Part shown: positions 20,226 through 31,582 of the stretch, piece after piece
How positions within the stretch are numbered: position 1 is the stretch's first letter
How the letters are laid out: each line of letters opens with the position of its first letter
NCBI RefSeq assembly: GCF_000740895.1
Contig: NC_025261.1
Location: 1,116,001 to 1,180,000, forward strand
Source of the DNA: Theileria orientalis strain Shintoku
Lineage: Eukaryota > Apicomplexa > Aconoidasida > Piroplasmida > Theileriidae
Length of the DNA stretch: 64,000 bases
Direction of reading: 5' to 3'
Notes under the pieces: generated by a model
Databases searched by the model: none
The model's input: only the letters and a program-made list of their open reading frames with translations
Told to the model about the DNA's origin: nothing
Program-made: the position numbers and the translations under genes

Positions 20226-20441
20226 GCCTTGATTCTATCGAATAAGAATTAACTTAAACTGTCTAAATTGATTTTATCCATATGTGTACGTGTTATCTGT
20301 CATTTCGTATCTCAGAAGCACCTCCTTGCATAGTGGAATCCATACAAAGGACGTGTAACAGCATGCATCCGTCGGTTTATAAAAATACACAAGAATCAAA
20401 ACTAGCGGCAATCTGATTTATTTTACAAAGTATCAGTAAAA

Positions 20442-21215
20442 ATGACTTGCTTCGGACACAACAACACACTCGAGGAGTTGCGACTTAGAGTAAACGCCGC
20501 ACACCCTAACCTAGAAAATGATATGGAGGATTTATTCGACAAAAATGACATCTCAGGTGAAGGTTTTATCCCATACGGTGTGGTGGATGCACTTATAAGA
20601 CACTATTTGATGGAAAAGGACCTATCTGACCACGTTGTCGAGTACCTGGATCATTTCGGTAAGAATAGAGTAAATACTGAACACAGTTAGATACTTACAT
20701 GAGTATAATGTGTGTGAACTAAAAACAATAATTTATTAGGACGGTTGGACTTGGACTATGTGAGAGGATTCCTGCACGAAAGCAACCTTCTAGTGGTGAA
20801 CGAGGATACGATGTTAACATGTGAAGATATGAAATTATTGGCTGTAGTATGGATGAAATTGGTTAGCGATTCGTATAAGAGCAAGAAACTAAACCAGACG
20901 AACGAAGCTGAGTACTATAAGAACAAATTGAACTACCAGTCCAACACCCCCTACAACGAGCTCAGGCTGAGCATAAACAGCAGTATTGAGGGGAACGAGG
21001 ATATGAACGCCCAGGAGCTCATGGACTCCTACATGAAGAGCGTGAGGGAGGAAGTTGAGAGGAACAGAGCTGGAGGCATTTCATGTTTCGCCTACCCAGC
21101 TGCCCTAACTCCAAACGGTTCATGCGCTTCAGCAGGAGCAGTAATTCCTTACAGGAGACTAAGACAAAGAAGAGAAAGAAGCACAGGACTTTGCGCTCTC
21201 CTAGGCTGCTGTTAA
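20442..21215 (+). CDS. EF-hand-like protein with cysteine-rich C-terminus
   Basis: Predicted exons 20442-20658 and 20740-21215, 230 residues. Near residues 28-58 a helix-loop-helix (MEDLFDKNDISGEGFIPYGV) resembles an EF-hand, but the loop has one residue too many for a canonical calcium site. A second helical region (VRGFLHESNLLVVNED, then LLAVVWMKL) may be its partner. The C-terminal 45 residues contain scattered cysteines and a basic patch (RRLRQRRERS) and end CALLGCC, which could be palmitoylated or prenylated to attach the protein to a membrane (inference). MTCFG at the start gives no myristoylation signal. No named family recognised. Same strand as proteasome beta-1 and the rhomboid. Confidence 0.72.
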
Positions 21216-21451
21216 TTTCACCATTGAAACGACCAATTATACTAAAAATAATCTAGATATCGCAAATGATTTAATTAATATTTTAATATTTTGGTGATGG
21301 GTTATTTGAGTAATTATAAATTAATTAGTAACTAGACACAAGCCAAATTTAAATAGTTCCTCCAATAAGATTTATACCGGCTGAATTCAATTAGTGTGTA
21401 GGGCTTTATTCATTTTCTGTTTAAATTTTCCTCAAGAGTGTGAATTAAAAT

Positions 21452-23899
21452 ATGGATAATATGTTGGTTAGTGATCAACGAAATAAATTAATGTTAGATG
21501 TAAATGAAAGCGAAAACAAAAGTGTCAATGCAGTTAGCGATCTAGATGTGTCCAAAAAAGATGCTTTGCCTCTAATGGAGCATAATGATCATAAAGATCG
21601 TGCACGTTTAGGACCAGAAAACACAAATATTGAAAATTTATCACAAGGTGTGGATAAAACGTTTTCAAAGTCACCCACCTCCAAAGGAAAATTAAAAAAC
21701 CGTCAAAATGTGAAGAATAAAGAAAAGGGAACTAAGTTGAAGAAAAAAAATGATGAAATGAGCCCAAAAAGTAGTGAAAAGGAAAAATCACCGAAATGTG
21801 TAAATAAAGAAAAGATGTCTAAGGAGAAAGTGACCAAGCTGAAAAAGAAATTCGAAGACGAAGGAAAAAACGCTCAAACACAGAGCAAACTCTTTTCATT
21901 ATTTAAAAAAACGAGGGGTTTTGACGAAATGGTGGAGCCAAATCAGCCGAAAACTACGGAAAAATCGCCGACTGAGGGCCAAGAGAGATCTAGGGAAGAA
22001 TGGGAGAACACAAAAGCTAATGCGAAGAGTGATCATCCTGAAAACACTAACGCGGCATACGGTGTAGAGTATGAAAACAATTATAGAAGTGACGGAATTA
22101 GAGCAAAAGAAGCGGAAATGAATAGGAGGAAGAAGTTGATGGAAAATAAAGGATTACTAAACGAAGAAAATAAAGAACAGATGAAACGAAACAAGAACGC
22201 AGTGCTTCTGAGAAGAGCTACGAAGAAAATACACAGGTATATTCTGAATAAACCAAACACAGACAATATACCATCGGTACTGGGACACTACCCAGTGCTG
22301 ATATCGACGACATTTATAATACTTTTTGTATTTCTGGCAGAACTGGTGTTGAACAAGGTTTCCTTCAACGGAAGGTGCGTAAGCAAAGTGCTGTACCCAG
22401 AAGCAGCAATAAATAAGAAGCCGTACCACGTAATCTTCGGATACGGAGCGTGCGAGTATAACCTGCAGCAGAAGACGGAGACTATAGGCTTCCTGGGAGC
22501 CATTGCTAACGACAAGGGATGGCCGAGTCATCTGGTGAGTGACGAGGCGGTGGTAGAGTCAACAGCGTCATTTGACGCCCCTAACAATAGGGTGTTCAAC
22601 CTATTTGGAAGCTTAGACGCAAATTACATAAGGAACTACAACGAAACGTTCAGACTGTTTTGGAGCATGGTGATGCACAAAGGCCTGGTACACGTGCTGT
22701 TCAACCTGTTGGCACAATCACAAATACTGTGGATTATAGAACCAGTAAGTAGAATTTGTAACAGAGAAGTTGATCAATAGGCAGTTAAATAGTACATGAT
22801 AAGTGGAATATGGTAGATAGAAGGATACTGACTGTGGATAACAAAGTATAGGACTGGGGATTTTGTAGAACGGCCTCCACATTCTTTCTTAGTGGTCTGG
22901 TGGGAAACCTTGCAGCAGCGGTGTTTGAGCCTTCTTTTAATGTTTTGGGGTCGTCAGGGTGTCTTTTCGGCCTGATAGCGTCCTTGATACCATATTGCAT
23001 TGAAAACTGGACGCTGCTGGCCTCTCCAATTTACATATTCTTCTTCACGCTGTGTATCACAATCATCAGTTTGCTGGCGTTCAATGACACCGTCTCGGTA
23101 TACGCACACTTCGTAAGTTTCAGAATAGGTGTAGTTAACGGATAAAGCTATTGCTGAGCTGATAGTGACTTTGCTAAACATATATTGGGTCTGATAATGT
23201 GATTGTAGGGCGGCTGGGTTGGCGGGTTTTTATGGGGGTTTGCAACACTGAGGAGTAACTTCAACCTGAAGGACTGCGCAATAAAGGAGTCGTTGCTGCT
23301 GTCGCCACTCTTCAGAAGCAAGTTGACCCCGGAAACAAAGAGTAAGATAAGGCACTCGTACCAAGCCAAACGTGAGTTAAACTAGCAAGTTACCGTAGTA
23401 GCGATGAAACCGTAACGAAAAGCACTAATAAATATTTCAGAGACAACATGTATCAATAAAATCAGGTTACATAACAAAGATAAGAGTTTTTCGAAGAGAA
23501 TGAAGAATCTTCTGATGTACCCAGTTGAATATTTTAAACGGGGTCCTTACGACATACTAATCAGAATAGTGCCACTGACGCTCCTGGTAACATAAATAGC
23601 GAATACAGTAGTTAAATATAGAGAGTAGTAAGCAGTTAGTGAGACTTATACAGCGCCAATTATTGGTTTTGACTGATGGTTGTTAGGTGGTGATAGTGGT
23701 GGTGCTCTTCTGTTACCTGTACATTGAGTCCCTTTACTCGAAAATGTTCCCACTCAACGAACAGTCGAAGTTGTCACAGTGCTGTTACGCGATGACAAAG
23801 GGAGAAGGAGGCTTTACGAAGAAGGTCTTTTGGTGTTTTGAAACTTACCAAACCGCAAAGGAGCTGTGCGAGGTGAAGCCTCAGCCTCAGAACACGTAG
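21452..23899 (+). CDS. Rhomboid-family intramembrane serine protease, copy 1
   Basis: Predicted exons 21452-22744, 22852-23112, 23209-23371, 23441-23586 and 23687-23899, 691 residues. A Lys/Glu-rich cytosolic N-terminus of about 280 residues precedes the first membrane span (STTFIILFVFLAELVLNKV). A long loop between spans 1 and 2 contains FNGRCVSKVLYP and YGACEYNL. The catalytic core is intact: HKGLVHVLFN in span 2, the serine in VLGSSGCLFGL, and the histidine in YAHFGGWVGGF. The C-terminal span and Cys-containing tail follow. The size and long N-terminus resemble apicomplexan ROM4/ROM5-type rhomboids, which cleave adhesin transmembrane domains during invasion (inference). A paralog lies at 29349 in inverted orientation. 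Confidence 0.92.
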
Positions 23900-24198
23900 C
23901 AGAGTATTACACATGGAATAATGTATCATGTGAATTCTAAAGTAGGAATGTGTAAAACACATCATGTAACATAGTTTCAATGTACACGTATGTAAGCTTG
24001 TACGTAAAATTGCGTAATATGTTGAATGTGATAAATTATACAATGTAGAATAGTGTATATGGTATACCATATATATACGTGTATATACATTTGGAGGTAT
24101 GTAAAATGAGGTTTGTATGATAGATGATATACACAATGACGGCTGAATAATAAAAGTGTGTATAAGTATAAGTTAAAATGCATAACGTGTATAAGATG
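23900..24198. other. Convergent intergenic region with palindrome
   Basis: About 300 nt between two convergent stops. It contains an 18-nt perfect palindrome (24056-24073, tatatggtataccatata) followed by an ATATACGTGTATATA stretch. Could act in 3' end formation of one or both genes (inference). Confidence 0.55.
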
Positions 24199-25881
24199 TT
24201 ACAGAAGCTTCCTTGAAAGTCGACGCCGAGACCTGGGCTTGATTGGCGTTTTCTTTAAGCCTTGTAAGAATTTCATGGTGAGTTTCACAGCCACTTCGCA
24301 GTCGGGAAAGCCCCTCCAACCTACCTTGCCCTTAAGGTCAGGAACTGGACGAACCGACTCGCGCAAAATTTGAACAGTTTTAATGAAATCGTTGTGGATG
24401 TCTAAGTGGCTCTGAGACTTGGGGAAAATAGACTTGATTATGCTCAATATGCCAGTGACCATCGCGGTCGCGCTTGAAGTTCCTGTGACAAAGGCGTGTG
24501 AACCGGGCAAAAAGACGGAGTAAATGTTTGTTCCTGGAGCTGCGACCTGAACAGTCATCTCTCCGTACATGGACTGCTCGTTCAGGCCCAAGTCGCCCAG
24601 GTCTTCACAGTGCTTGCCGTGATTCATCATGCACGTGACAACCATGTCCTTGGACTTGGTTTTGTCCAACCTCATGAGGTTTGAAACCGAGATCACATTC
24701 GGGAACATTCGGGAATAGGAGGCGGGGAACTGGCAGGACATGTCGATGTTCAGCAAGTCGTAGTGCAGGACTCGACGGTAATGTCTCCTGAGGAACGATG
24801 GTTTGTTAGGCGACTCGACGTTTCCAGCTGGAACCACCATTATCACGCCCCTTTTGTGGGCAGTCTCGAATGCCCTTCTGAGGAACTTTAGCTGTTTGTT
24901 GGAGATCCAGCTGTGGTTCTGAATCTCAGCTTCATAATAGAGGCAAAAGTCGATGCACCTCACAATGTTTGACAGTCTAATTTCGCGGACGCTATCAAAC
25001 GCCTTGCAAGGAATTATTAGTGCAGATGGGCTTATGCCTGCAACGTTGGATCTCCCGTACCTCGAAGAAATGATGCTGGACAGGTGCGTTCCGTGGCCAA
25101 GTTTATCCATGGGATCAAAGTTTTCATCAACAAAGTTGGCAGACACCAAAGTGCTCAAGTTTTCTTCCTTCTTTGAATCGGTGCTTTTATTCAGAACAGA
25201 AGTTGATTCTTTGCTATCTGTGTTGTTTTGTTCATTCTCCTCCACTGCGAGCCTGCCTGTAAACTCTTTGATGTAGTCTAGACCTGAGTCTATCACACAC
25301 ACCTTTACGTCCCTGGTGTCAGCACCGGTCACTTCTTTCCAGGCATTTTCTACGTTCATCTCGGGAATATACCACTGTTTTTTGTTATACTTGATACCAT
25401 TCTGTTTATTTTTAGTGTTTGGTCTATCTGGAATTGTTTGACGAACCGATTGTACTGCTGACTGTGCTAGTGTGTCAAATTCAACGTCGCACCCTAATTC
25501 TTTAATATCCTTTATCAGCGAATCCAAATCTTCCCTTGAGCAATCTTCAGACATTTCAATCATATATGAATCGACGTTGGCTAAGTGTTCAAACTTGTTA
25601 ACTGGAGCAGACTCGACAGTTTCTCTCAACGTGGCACCCATTTGTAAAAATGAACGGCGCTTTTTCTGCGAGGTGACCATTATTCTGATTGGAAATAAGG
25701 CCTCATCAAACTCATTTTTAAGGACGTTCTGCGTTTTGGTCCCGTAAATTTCAAAATTTGGTTTTTGTTGTACATTGCTGTCTTCGGAATCAAAAGTCTC
25801 CGGTACTCTAGACAAAATTCCCCGTAAACAAACACAAATGAATACATCTGTTATTAAAAACACGTATAGAGAATGATTCAT
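24199..25881 (-). CDS. Subtilisin-like serine protease (SUB1-like)
   Basis: Single exon, 560 residues. Hydrophobic N-terminus (about residues 5-22) as signal peptide, then a prodomain of about 140 residues. The peptidase S8 catalytic set is complete: Asp in VCVIDSGLDY, His in LGHGTHLSSIIS, the oxyanion Asn in MVVPAGNVESP and Ser in VTGTSSATAMVTG. The spacer after DSG carries a low-complexity acidic stretch (EENEQNNTDSKEST). The C-terminus is basic (RSRRRLSRKLL). In Plasmodium and Babesia, SUB1 is a secreted protease of exonemes or dense granules that processes surface and egress proteins; Theileria keep a single related gene. Divergent from NPL4. Confidence 0.93.
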   Translation of the reverse strand: MNHSLYVFLITDVFICVCLRGILSRVPETFDSEDSNVQQKPNFEIYGTKTQNVLKNEFDEALFPIRIMVTSQKKRRSFLQMGATLRETVESAPVNKFEHLANVDSYMIEMSEDCSREDLDSLIKDIKELGCDVEFDTLAQSAVQSVRQTIPDRPNTKNKQNGIKYNKKQWYIPEMNVENAWKEVTGADTRDVKVCVIDSGLDYIKEFTGRLAVEENEQNNTDSKESTSVLNKSTDSKKEENLSTLVSANFVDENFDPMDKLGHGTHLSSIISSRYGRSNVAGISPSALIIPCKAFDSVREIRLSNIVRCIDFCLYYEAEIQNHSWISNKQLKFLRRAFETAHKRGVIMVVPAGNVESPNKPSFLRRHYRRVLHYDLLNIDMSCQFPASYSRMFPNVISVSNLMRLDKTKSKDMVVTCMMNHGKHCEDLGDLGLNEQSMYGEMTVQVAAPGTNIYSVFLPGSHAFVTGTSSATAMVTGILSIIKSIFPKSQSHLDIHNDFIKTVQILRESVRPVPDLKGKVGWRGFPDCEVAVKLTMKFLQGLKKTPIKPRSRRRLSRKLL

Positions 25882-26345
25882 GATAGAATACAGGGCATAT
25901 TAAATTCGATACTGCGAAGTGAAATAATGTGTAAACAGGAAAATGAAATAAGGAACTGAATGTATATTTTAGAATATATGTATGTATTTTTACATTTATT
26001 TGTCAAAAAATACAGAATTGGCATGTAATAGACTATTAAGGGCTAACTAGCCAGTAGAATTATACATATTAATGGAATGTAGAATCTAAAGTAGATAAAA
26101 AAACCAAGGGTTTCATGAGTATAATATTTTATATTTTTAAATGAGGAGTATAATTTAATTAATTAAAATGTTTTTATAAAACAGAAAGATGAAAAATTAA
26201 ATTAAAACTGTATGAAAAGAAATAAATAACCACACATTTAACTTGTAAATAAAATTTATTAAAAGAAGAAATTGTATTTTAAATGTCTATGTTTTATTAA
26301 TTTTCTAGAATATATACCGTTTTTATATGAATTTATGTTTATATA
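25882..26345. promoter_or_regulatory. Divergent intergenic region, subtilisin and NPL4
   Basis: About 460 nt, very AT-rich, with long A and T runs. No open frame. Promoter role inferred from the divergent gene starts on either side. Confidence 0.5.
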
Positions 26346-28241
26346 ATGGCGTTTGACCAAGTAGTTGTCAGAGTTAGAAGTAAGATTGGGATAAGCCGCC
26401 TATGTTTTACAAAAAACTCGACCTTTGGAGACTTAAAAAAGGAGCTCAGTAATCGCATTAAATTTTCAGACGGAGACGCCGTAAAATTGTACCTGGAAGG
26501 CACAAGTGTAGAAGTTAGTTAAGTTGCTGTTATGGATGATTAGGTTAAGGGATCGGACCACGAATTACTTAGAGATTTGGACATAACCCATGGAACGAGC
26601 CTGTATTTGGATCAGTCCTCGTCGGATTTGAGCTATACCAAAATAGCGTCCTCATCGAAGCCGGTAGATTCGGAAGGCGATGTGGAAATGGAGGATCCAG
26701 AAGCACAAGCCTCAGATAAACAGCAAACCGGAGATTCGAGTTCCTCAAAGGATGAAGGTACGTGCACAGAAGTAAAAACAATTAGTAGGGGAAAGGAAGG
26801 AGTCGGAAGGACCACTGTTCAAGTCGTTCGATGCGTACCTACACGAAAACTCGTTCTCAATCGGAGACTTGCCCCTGAAAAACTCGTTTTTGCCAGTTAA
26901 AATCAAGAGAGGAGTAATGAATAAGGTAAGGAAGATGAGTGTGCGTATATGTAAGCGTGTTTTTGCGTGTAAGTGTGAAATATCTACGTGAGCATGTTAG
27001 CAAACACTATGTGAGCATTGAGTGTGTAATGAGTAATTAATAAAACGTTCAGCTCCCGATGGGTGTAACAATAAGGCACCAGAAATATCGCCACGTGGAT
27101 CACTTGGAGATGATGAACGTGGAGGAAGTGAGGAGTTTTGCAAACTACTGGCTGGCGGACTTGGAAATGAGCTTTCAGAGAATAGGCTGGATGTACGGAT
27201 ATTATACAGAAGACCAGCACTATCCGTACGGAATAAGAGCAGTGTGTGAAGCAATATATGAGCCGCCACAAATGTCACAAGTAGGTAATTAAATAGGTAG
27301 TTGTGTTAAACTTGGCACTTTTATAAGGAGAGGCAGTAGTGTTATTTGTGGTGGAAACGGCGCCAACGACACTGGGATAGAATGTAGTAAAAGTAGCTAG
27401 CCCACGAAATAAAGTTTATAAACACAACGATAGTGACAACGTACAGGTTAACTATGTTTCGCTGATGGAAGATAATTTGCTGCCCAATGTTGATAAAATA
27501 GCAAACAGACTGGGACTGGAAAGGATAGGGCTGATATTTACAAGGCTGCCCAACGAGTGTTTCCTGACAGCAAAGGAGCTGATGAGGACGATTGAAATGC
27601 AGTATAACTCGCTGAAGCACATACACTACACAGGGTACCCAGTGAGCACAATGGTGACGTGCACAATGTCGCCAGACGATAACGGACAGCCAGTGTTGGA
27701 CGCATTCATGGCCTCGGACATGGCACTGGCACTCTTCAGAGACGAGTTGCTGGACAATAACCAGGACCACGACAACATAATAAAGATGAGGGAGGTGGAG
27801 CACTCGCAGGAGATCATGCCGCCGATAATAGAAAGCGGCAAGGAGGTAACGAGCTTCGACACTAGTTGGCTGATGGTGAGGATCAACGAGTCGGCGCCAA
27901 TAAAGCCCAACTCGTTCTTCGGCAACAACGGCAGGAACCACAAGTTCCCAGTGGAAAACAGGACGTACTCGAGCACGGCGAAGACCAGGATGCACGAGTC
28001 GCTGGTGAGCGACTGCAGCGCAAGAGTGACCAACAGCAACGAGAGGTTCAGGAAGTGGGACAAGAAGATACTCACCGACTACTTTAACACGCACGATCCG
28101 GAGACCCTCTGGAACGACTTCCACCTGCTGATATACGTGTGCCAGGTGCTGGACGTGGACACGGCGCTGGCAATATGCGACTGCATAGTTAGGAAGGAGC
28201 AGGTGGATGACCTGGTCAAGGACCTCCTGCTGCAAACATAG
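26346..28241 (+). CDS. NPL4: NPL4, p97/Cdc48-UFD1 cofactor
   Basis: Predicted exons 26346-26513, 26544-26757, 26786-26925, 27053-27280 and 27447-28241, 514 residues. An N-terminal ubiquitin-like/UBX-like domain (VVVRVRSKIGISRLCF ... DITHGTSLYLD, residues 1-90) precedes an acidic linker. The MPN domain starts with the family signature TIRHQKYRHVDHLEMMN and continues YYTEDQHYPYGIRAVCEAIYEPP; it is the non-catalytic type. A C-terminal helical part ends LAICDCIVRKEQVDDLV. NPL4 with UFD1 recruits ubiquitylated substrates to Cdc48, including in ERAD and, in apicomplexans, the derived apicoplast import pathway. The two zinc fingers that normally precede the MPN domain are not present: that interval has no cysteines. 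Confidence 0.93.
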
Positions 28242-28324
28242 ATAAGTCTGTACATTACTGATGTATTGTATAAGGTATTGGCATTGTATATGGTATTGGC
28301 CTATGGTAACTGTGTAATGTAATG

Positions 28325-28459
28325 GTATTGATATATTGTAATTGTGTAATGCTGTTAGTATATTGTAATTGTGTAATGCTGTTAGTATATTGTAATTGTG
28401 TAATGCTGTTAGTATATTGTAATTGTGTAATGCTGTTAGTATATTGTAATTGTGTAATG
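28325..28459. repeat. 27-bp tandem repeat, five copies
   Basis: Copies start at 28325 (divergent), 28352, 28379, 28406 and 28433; the last four look identical. The unit begins ctgttagtatattgtaatt. The array lies between the convergent stops of NPL4 and the PLP-binding protein, so it is probably transcribed in a 3' untranslated region. Flanking sequence contains related ggtattg motifs. Confidence 0.9.
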
Positions 28460-28547
28460 GTATTGGTATGTTCAGTAGTATAGTACTGTGTTAGTGTGAA
28501 CATATACGTACAGACCTATGCATATGTGTATACAAAAAACAAACAGA

Positions 28548-29219
28548 TTAGTTAAAAATTAATGAGCCGATTCTTATCTGAGTTGAACCCTTGGAAATAG
28601 CAAGTCGATAGTCGTTGGACATGCCCATGCTAAGAACAAAATTGCCCCGGTCACAGAGTAGCTTGCACTCGGGAGAACACTCAGCAAGCCTATCGCGAAT
28701 AGACACCAATCTGTCAAAACAGTCGCCAGTGTCGTCACCAATGGTCATGAGGCCAGTGAAGACTAAGCCCTGGGAGTTCAGCACGGCCTTAACAAGGGCA
28801 AGAATAAGATCAAACTGGCGATAGTCAAGACCAAATTGAGTTGGTTTCAAGGATGTGTTAACCTGGACGAGCACAAAAAGAGTCCTGGAAGGCTCTCGAG
28901 ACATTAAATCGGATAACTTCAGAGCTAAGTCGATGGAATCCAGGGATTCTAACATGTGTAGATTGGGAACCCTGAGAAGGAGAGAACACTTGTTGGTCTG
29001 AAGATGGCCGATGAAGTGCCACTTAATGTCGGAACTGAGAGAAGAAGCCTTCTCAAAAAGATCCTGAACACGATTCTCGCCGAAGTGAACCTGCCCATTG
29101 CTGTGGAGAAGGGCAATGGACTCAACAGGAGCGTTTTTTGACACAACAAGCAAGGAAACGCCACTAAAGGGCCTAATATATGATACAATGCTTTTCCATC
29201 TGGTAAGCAACTCACACAT
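28548..29219 (-). CDS. Pyridoxal-phosphate homeostasis protein (YggS/PLPBP family)
   Basis: Single exon, 223 residues, the normal size for this family. Family motifs are in order: LLVVSKNAPVESIALLHSNG with the PLP-binding lysine, HFGENRVQDLFEKA, IKWHFIGHLQTNK, LVQVNTSLKPTQFGL, FTGLMTIGDD and LSMGMSNDYRLAISKGSTQIRIG. Members bind PLP in a TIM-barrel fold without known catalysis and buffer the PLP supply and amino-acid pools. No targeting peptide is evident, so cytosolic. Convergent with NPL4 and downstream of the second rhomboid on the same strand. Confidence 0.94.
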   Translation of the reverse strand: MCELLTRWKSIVSYIRPFSGVSLLVVSKNAPVESIALLHSNGQVHFGENRVQDLFEKASSLSSDIKWHFIGHLQTNKCSLLLRVPNLHMLESLDSIDLALKLSDLMSREPSRTLFVLVQVNTSLKPTQFGLDYRQFDLILALVKAVLNSQGLVFTGLMTIGDDTGDCFDRLVSIRDRLAECSPECKLLCDRGNFVLSMGMSNDYRLAISKGSTQIRIGSLIFN

Positions 29220-29348
29220 TTAAAAACTAACAAATTAGAAGATAGTACTTATTAAGTGGTGTACGGCTTTACTTGAAGTGGAAACAATATCGTCAGTTTG
29301 ACCGGAGCCTAAATAAAAGTTAAATACATGTTTACGGTCAATTTAAAA

Positions 29349-31478
29349 TCATGTTTGAGCATAAATGGCGAATATAGAGAGAGTAGATGAGCGCGTACCA
29401 AGGTTGTCGCCACAAAACCGTTTCGCACTGCTTTCGTACTCGAAGCACCAATAAAGGCTATTAGGCTTGTACAAGTAGCTTAGCGCCTTGCCATTGAACA
29501 GGTTTTCAACGTCCTTGATGTGGCAGCAGAAACACTTGGCGAATCCACTAAACTTCGGCTGCCCCCAAGGCTTAAATTTAGTGTACATTTTAGGTTCAAA
29601 CAGCAGTAGTGCAAGCATTGTAGTGAGCACGGTCTAAATGTGGATTAATGTCGGCGTTGTTACGAAACGGTTGATCCCAGCCCTTGTTTTGAGCATGACT
29701 TACCAGTAAAACTGCAGAAACAATTCTCACAACCCACTCCCTGAGTCTGTTCCTGAAGGGCGGTGAGCCGTGATTTGAGAACTTTGTGATAATTTTATTG
29801 ATTCGCATGTGCTTCTTGTTCGTTTCGAAGTCATACTTGGAGTTAATTGACTTTTTGGCAGGCTGCAGCGTAGGATCTAAGTTAAAATTAGAGTTAAGTA
29901 TCTGGTTTCATATCTGTCTTGACTACGAGTAAAATACTTCTCTTGAGGTCTAGCCGAAGCTTGAGGTCCTCTTTGTAGTTCTTAGTGATCATCCACGAAA
30001 ACAAAGGCGACAGCATGATTATTTCATATACAGTCCACCGGTCGAAAATGGAAACGCTTCTAATGCTGGCCAGCCCCCAAAGTAGCCCAAAAACACAACC
30101 TCCCTATGTTTAGCAGTTAACTCGCAGAAACTAACCAAATGCGCATAGTTGTCAATGTTGCTGGAAAGACCGAATACGACTCCGACGCCCTAAAAGTCAT
30201 GACAAATGGGTCACTTACGAGTGAAACGAGAAGAAAGATTATCAAGAATATAGGATAGGGCAAAGTGTTCCAGTATTCTGAAAAGAGGATTTGAGTAAAG
30301 TGTGTGAGTAAGCGGAAACTGCAATCTGACTAAAAAGTAAGTCTGACCTATAATATAGGGGATCATAGCACCGTATAGACCATACAGAGCTCCTGATGAT
30401 CCGACCGTGGTGTGACACGGGTCCAGAGTTGTGGAAGCCAATCCACTTCCAGCGGCACTAATGAAAAAGAGAAGGAACGTCCGAACGAATCCCCAGTCCT
30501 GAATAAAGGTTAGTGCTTTAGCACAGTGGCGTGATTAAAATATGGGTTATCCGGATAAACTAGTAAACGATACCGGCTCTATTATCCATAGGAGCTGTAT
30601 TTGTGACAGTAAGTTGAAAGCAATGTGTCCGATGCCGTTATGCATGAAGGCGCTCCAAAATAACCTAACGAGGGATTAGAGGTGTGCGTTTGTACCTGAA
30701 GTTCTCTCCGTAGTTCCTTATCAGGTTGGTGTCGAGTCCCCCGAAGGCAGTCAGCGTGTTCGCTTGAATGTTTGACCTAGAAGTTTCAAGTGGAAATTCC
30801 CAGGTGGTTTCGGTTTCGTTTTCGATCCTGGTGGTTATGGGCCACCCCTTGTCAGCATCTGAGGGCCCCAAAAAAACTCGCCTAGCTGCATTCGTTTCCA
30901 AATTATACTCACAGGAGCCGTGAGAAATGGGAATGAAAACGGGTTTCTCCCCCAATTCCTTCGTGTAGAGCACTTTTGACAAACACCTTCCCCCGAAGGT
31001 GGTCTTGTTGAACACCATCCTGAATCAAGTGTTAGCAACAAGAGGGTTAAACGAGCTATAAATGTGTGTAAGTGCGGATGCTATGTGGTAAATTTAGTAG
31101 TTACTCTGCAAAAAATACAAAGAGGATGGCTATGCTGGTTGAGATACAAACCACAAGTCTCCCCCTGAGGGGATTGTTCTTCAGCCTCGGGTCATTTTTA
31201 ATTTTATCAACTCTCTTCTGCCCGTTAGTTTTAGTGCGTAAATTTTTTATTGTTCTGAGCGGGTTGATAGGGCCCCTTCTGTTTACTATATCGAATTCAT
31301 CTCCTAAAAAATATGTGTTTTTTGCCGGTTTACCGGCTGTGTTGTCCATGTTCTTGTCGTAGTCGTACGATTTCAAATGTTTAATAAGCTCAGTCTGCTT
31401 AACGAATAAATTATCTTTCTTTGTATTCTGCAGCTTTTGTGGCTCCATCATATAAAATAATTTTATGGATTCCTTCAT
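29349..31478 (-). CDS. Rhomboid-family intramembrane serine protease, copy 2
   Basis: Predicted exons 31478-31105, 31019-30696, 30664-30574, 30498-30348, 30277-30219, 30189-30136, 30103-29938, 29876-29704 and 29633-29349, 558 residues, all in frame. The N-terminus is about 105 residues, much shorter than in copy 1. The two proteins align throughout: first span IAILFVFFAEMVFNKTTFGG, loop GSCEYNLE, span with HNGIGHIAFNLLSQIQLLW. Catalytic serine in VGSSGALYGLYG, histidine in YAHLGGCVFGL. The C-terminal Cys-rich tail (FAKCFCC, SLYWCFEYESSAKRFC) matches the copy 1 tail. Nine exons here against five in copy 1. Probable surface-protein sheddase (family inference). Confidence 0.9.
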
Positions 31479-31582
31479 GCATCCTTTGGTTCAACGATAC
31501 TCTTGACCAAGTAGCTACTAATCCTATTTCAGTGTGTAATTAATACATGTGTATCTGTTCACGTATGTGTGTTTTTATTAAA

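Noticed and set aside
30211..30441. Open frame continuing past the rhomboid serine motif
   Set aside because: It is intron retention: the frame runs through a GT..AG intron (30278-30347), after which homology to copy 1 resumes only in the spliced form.
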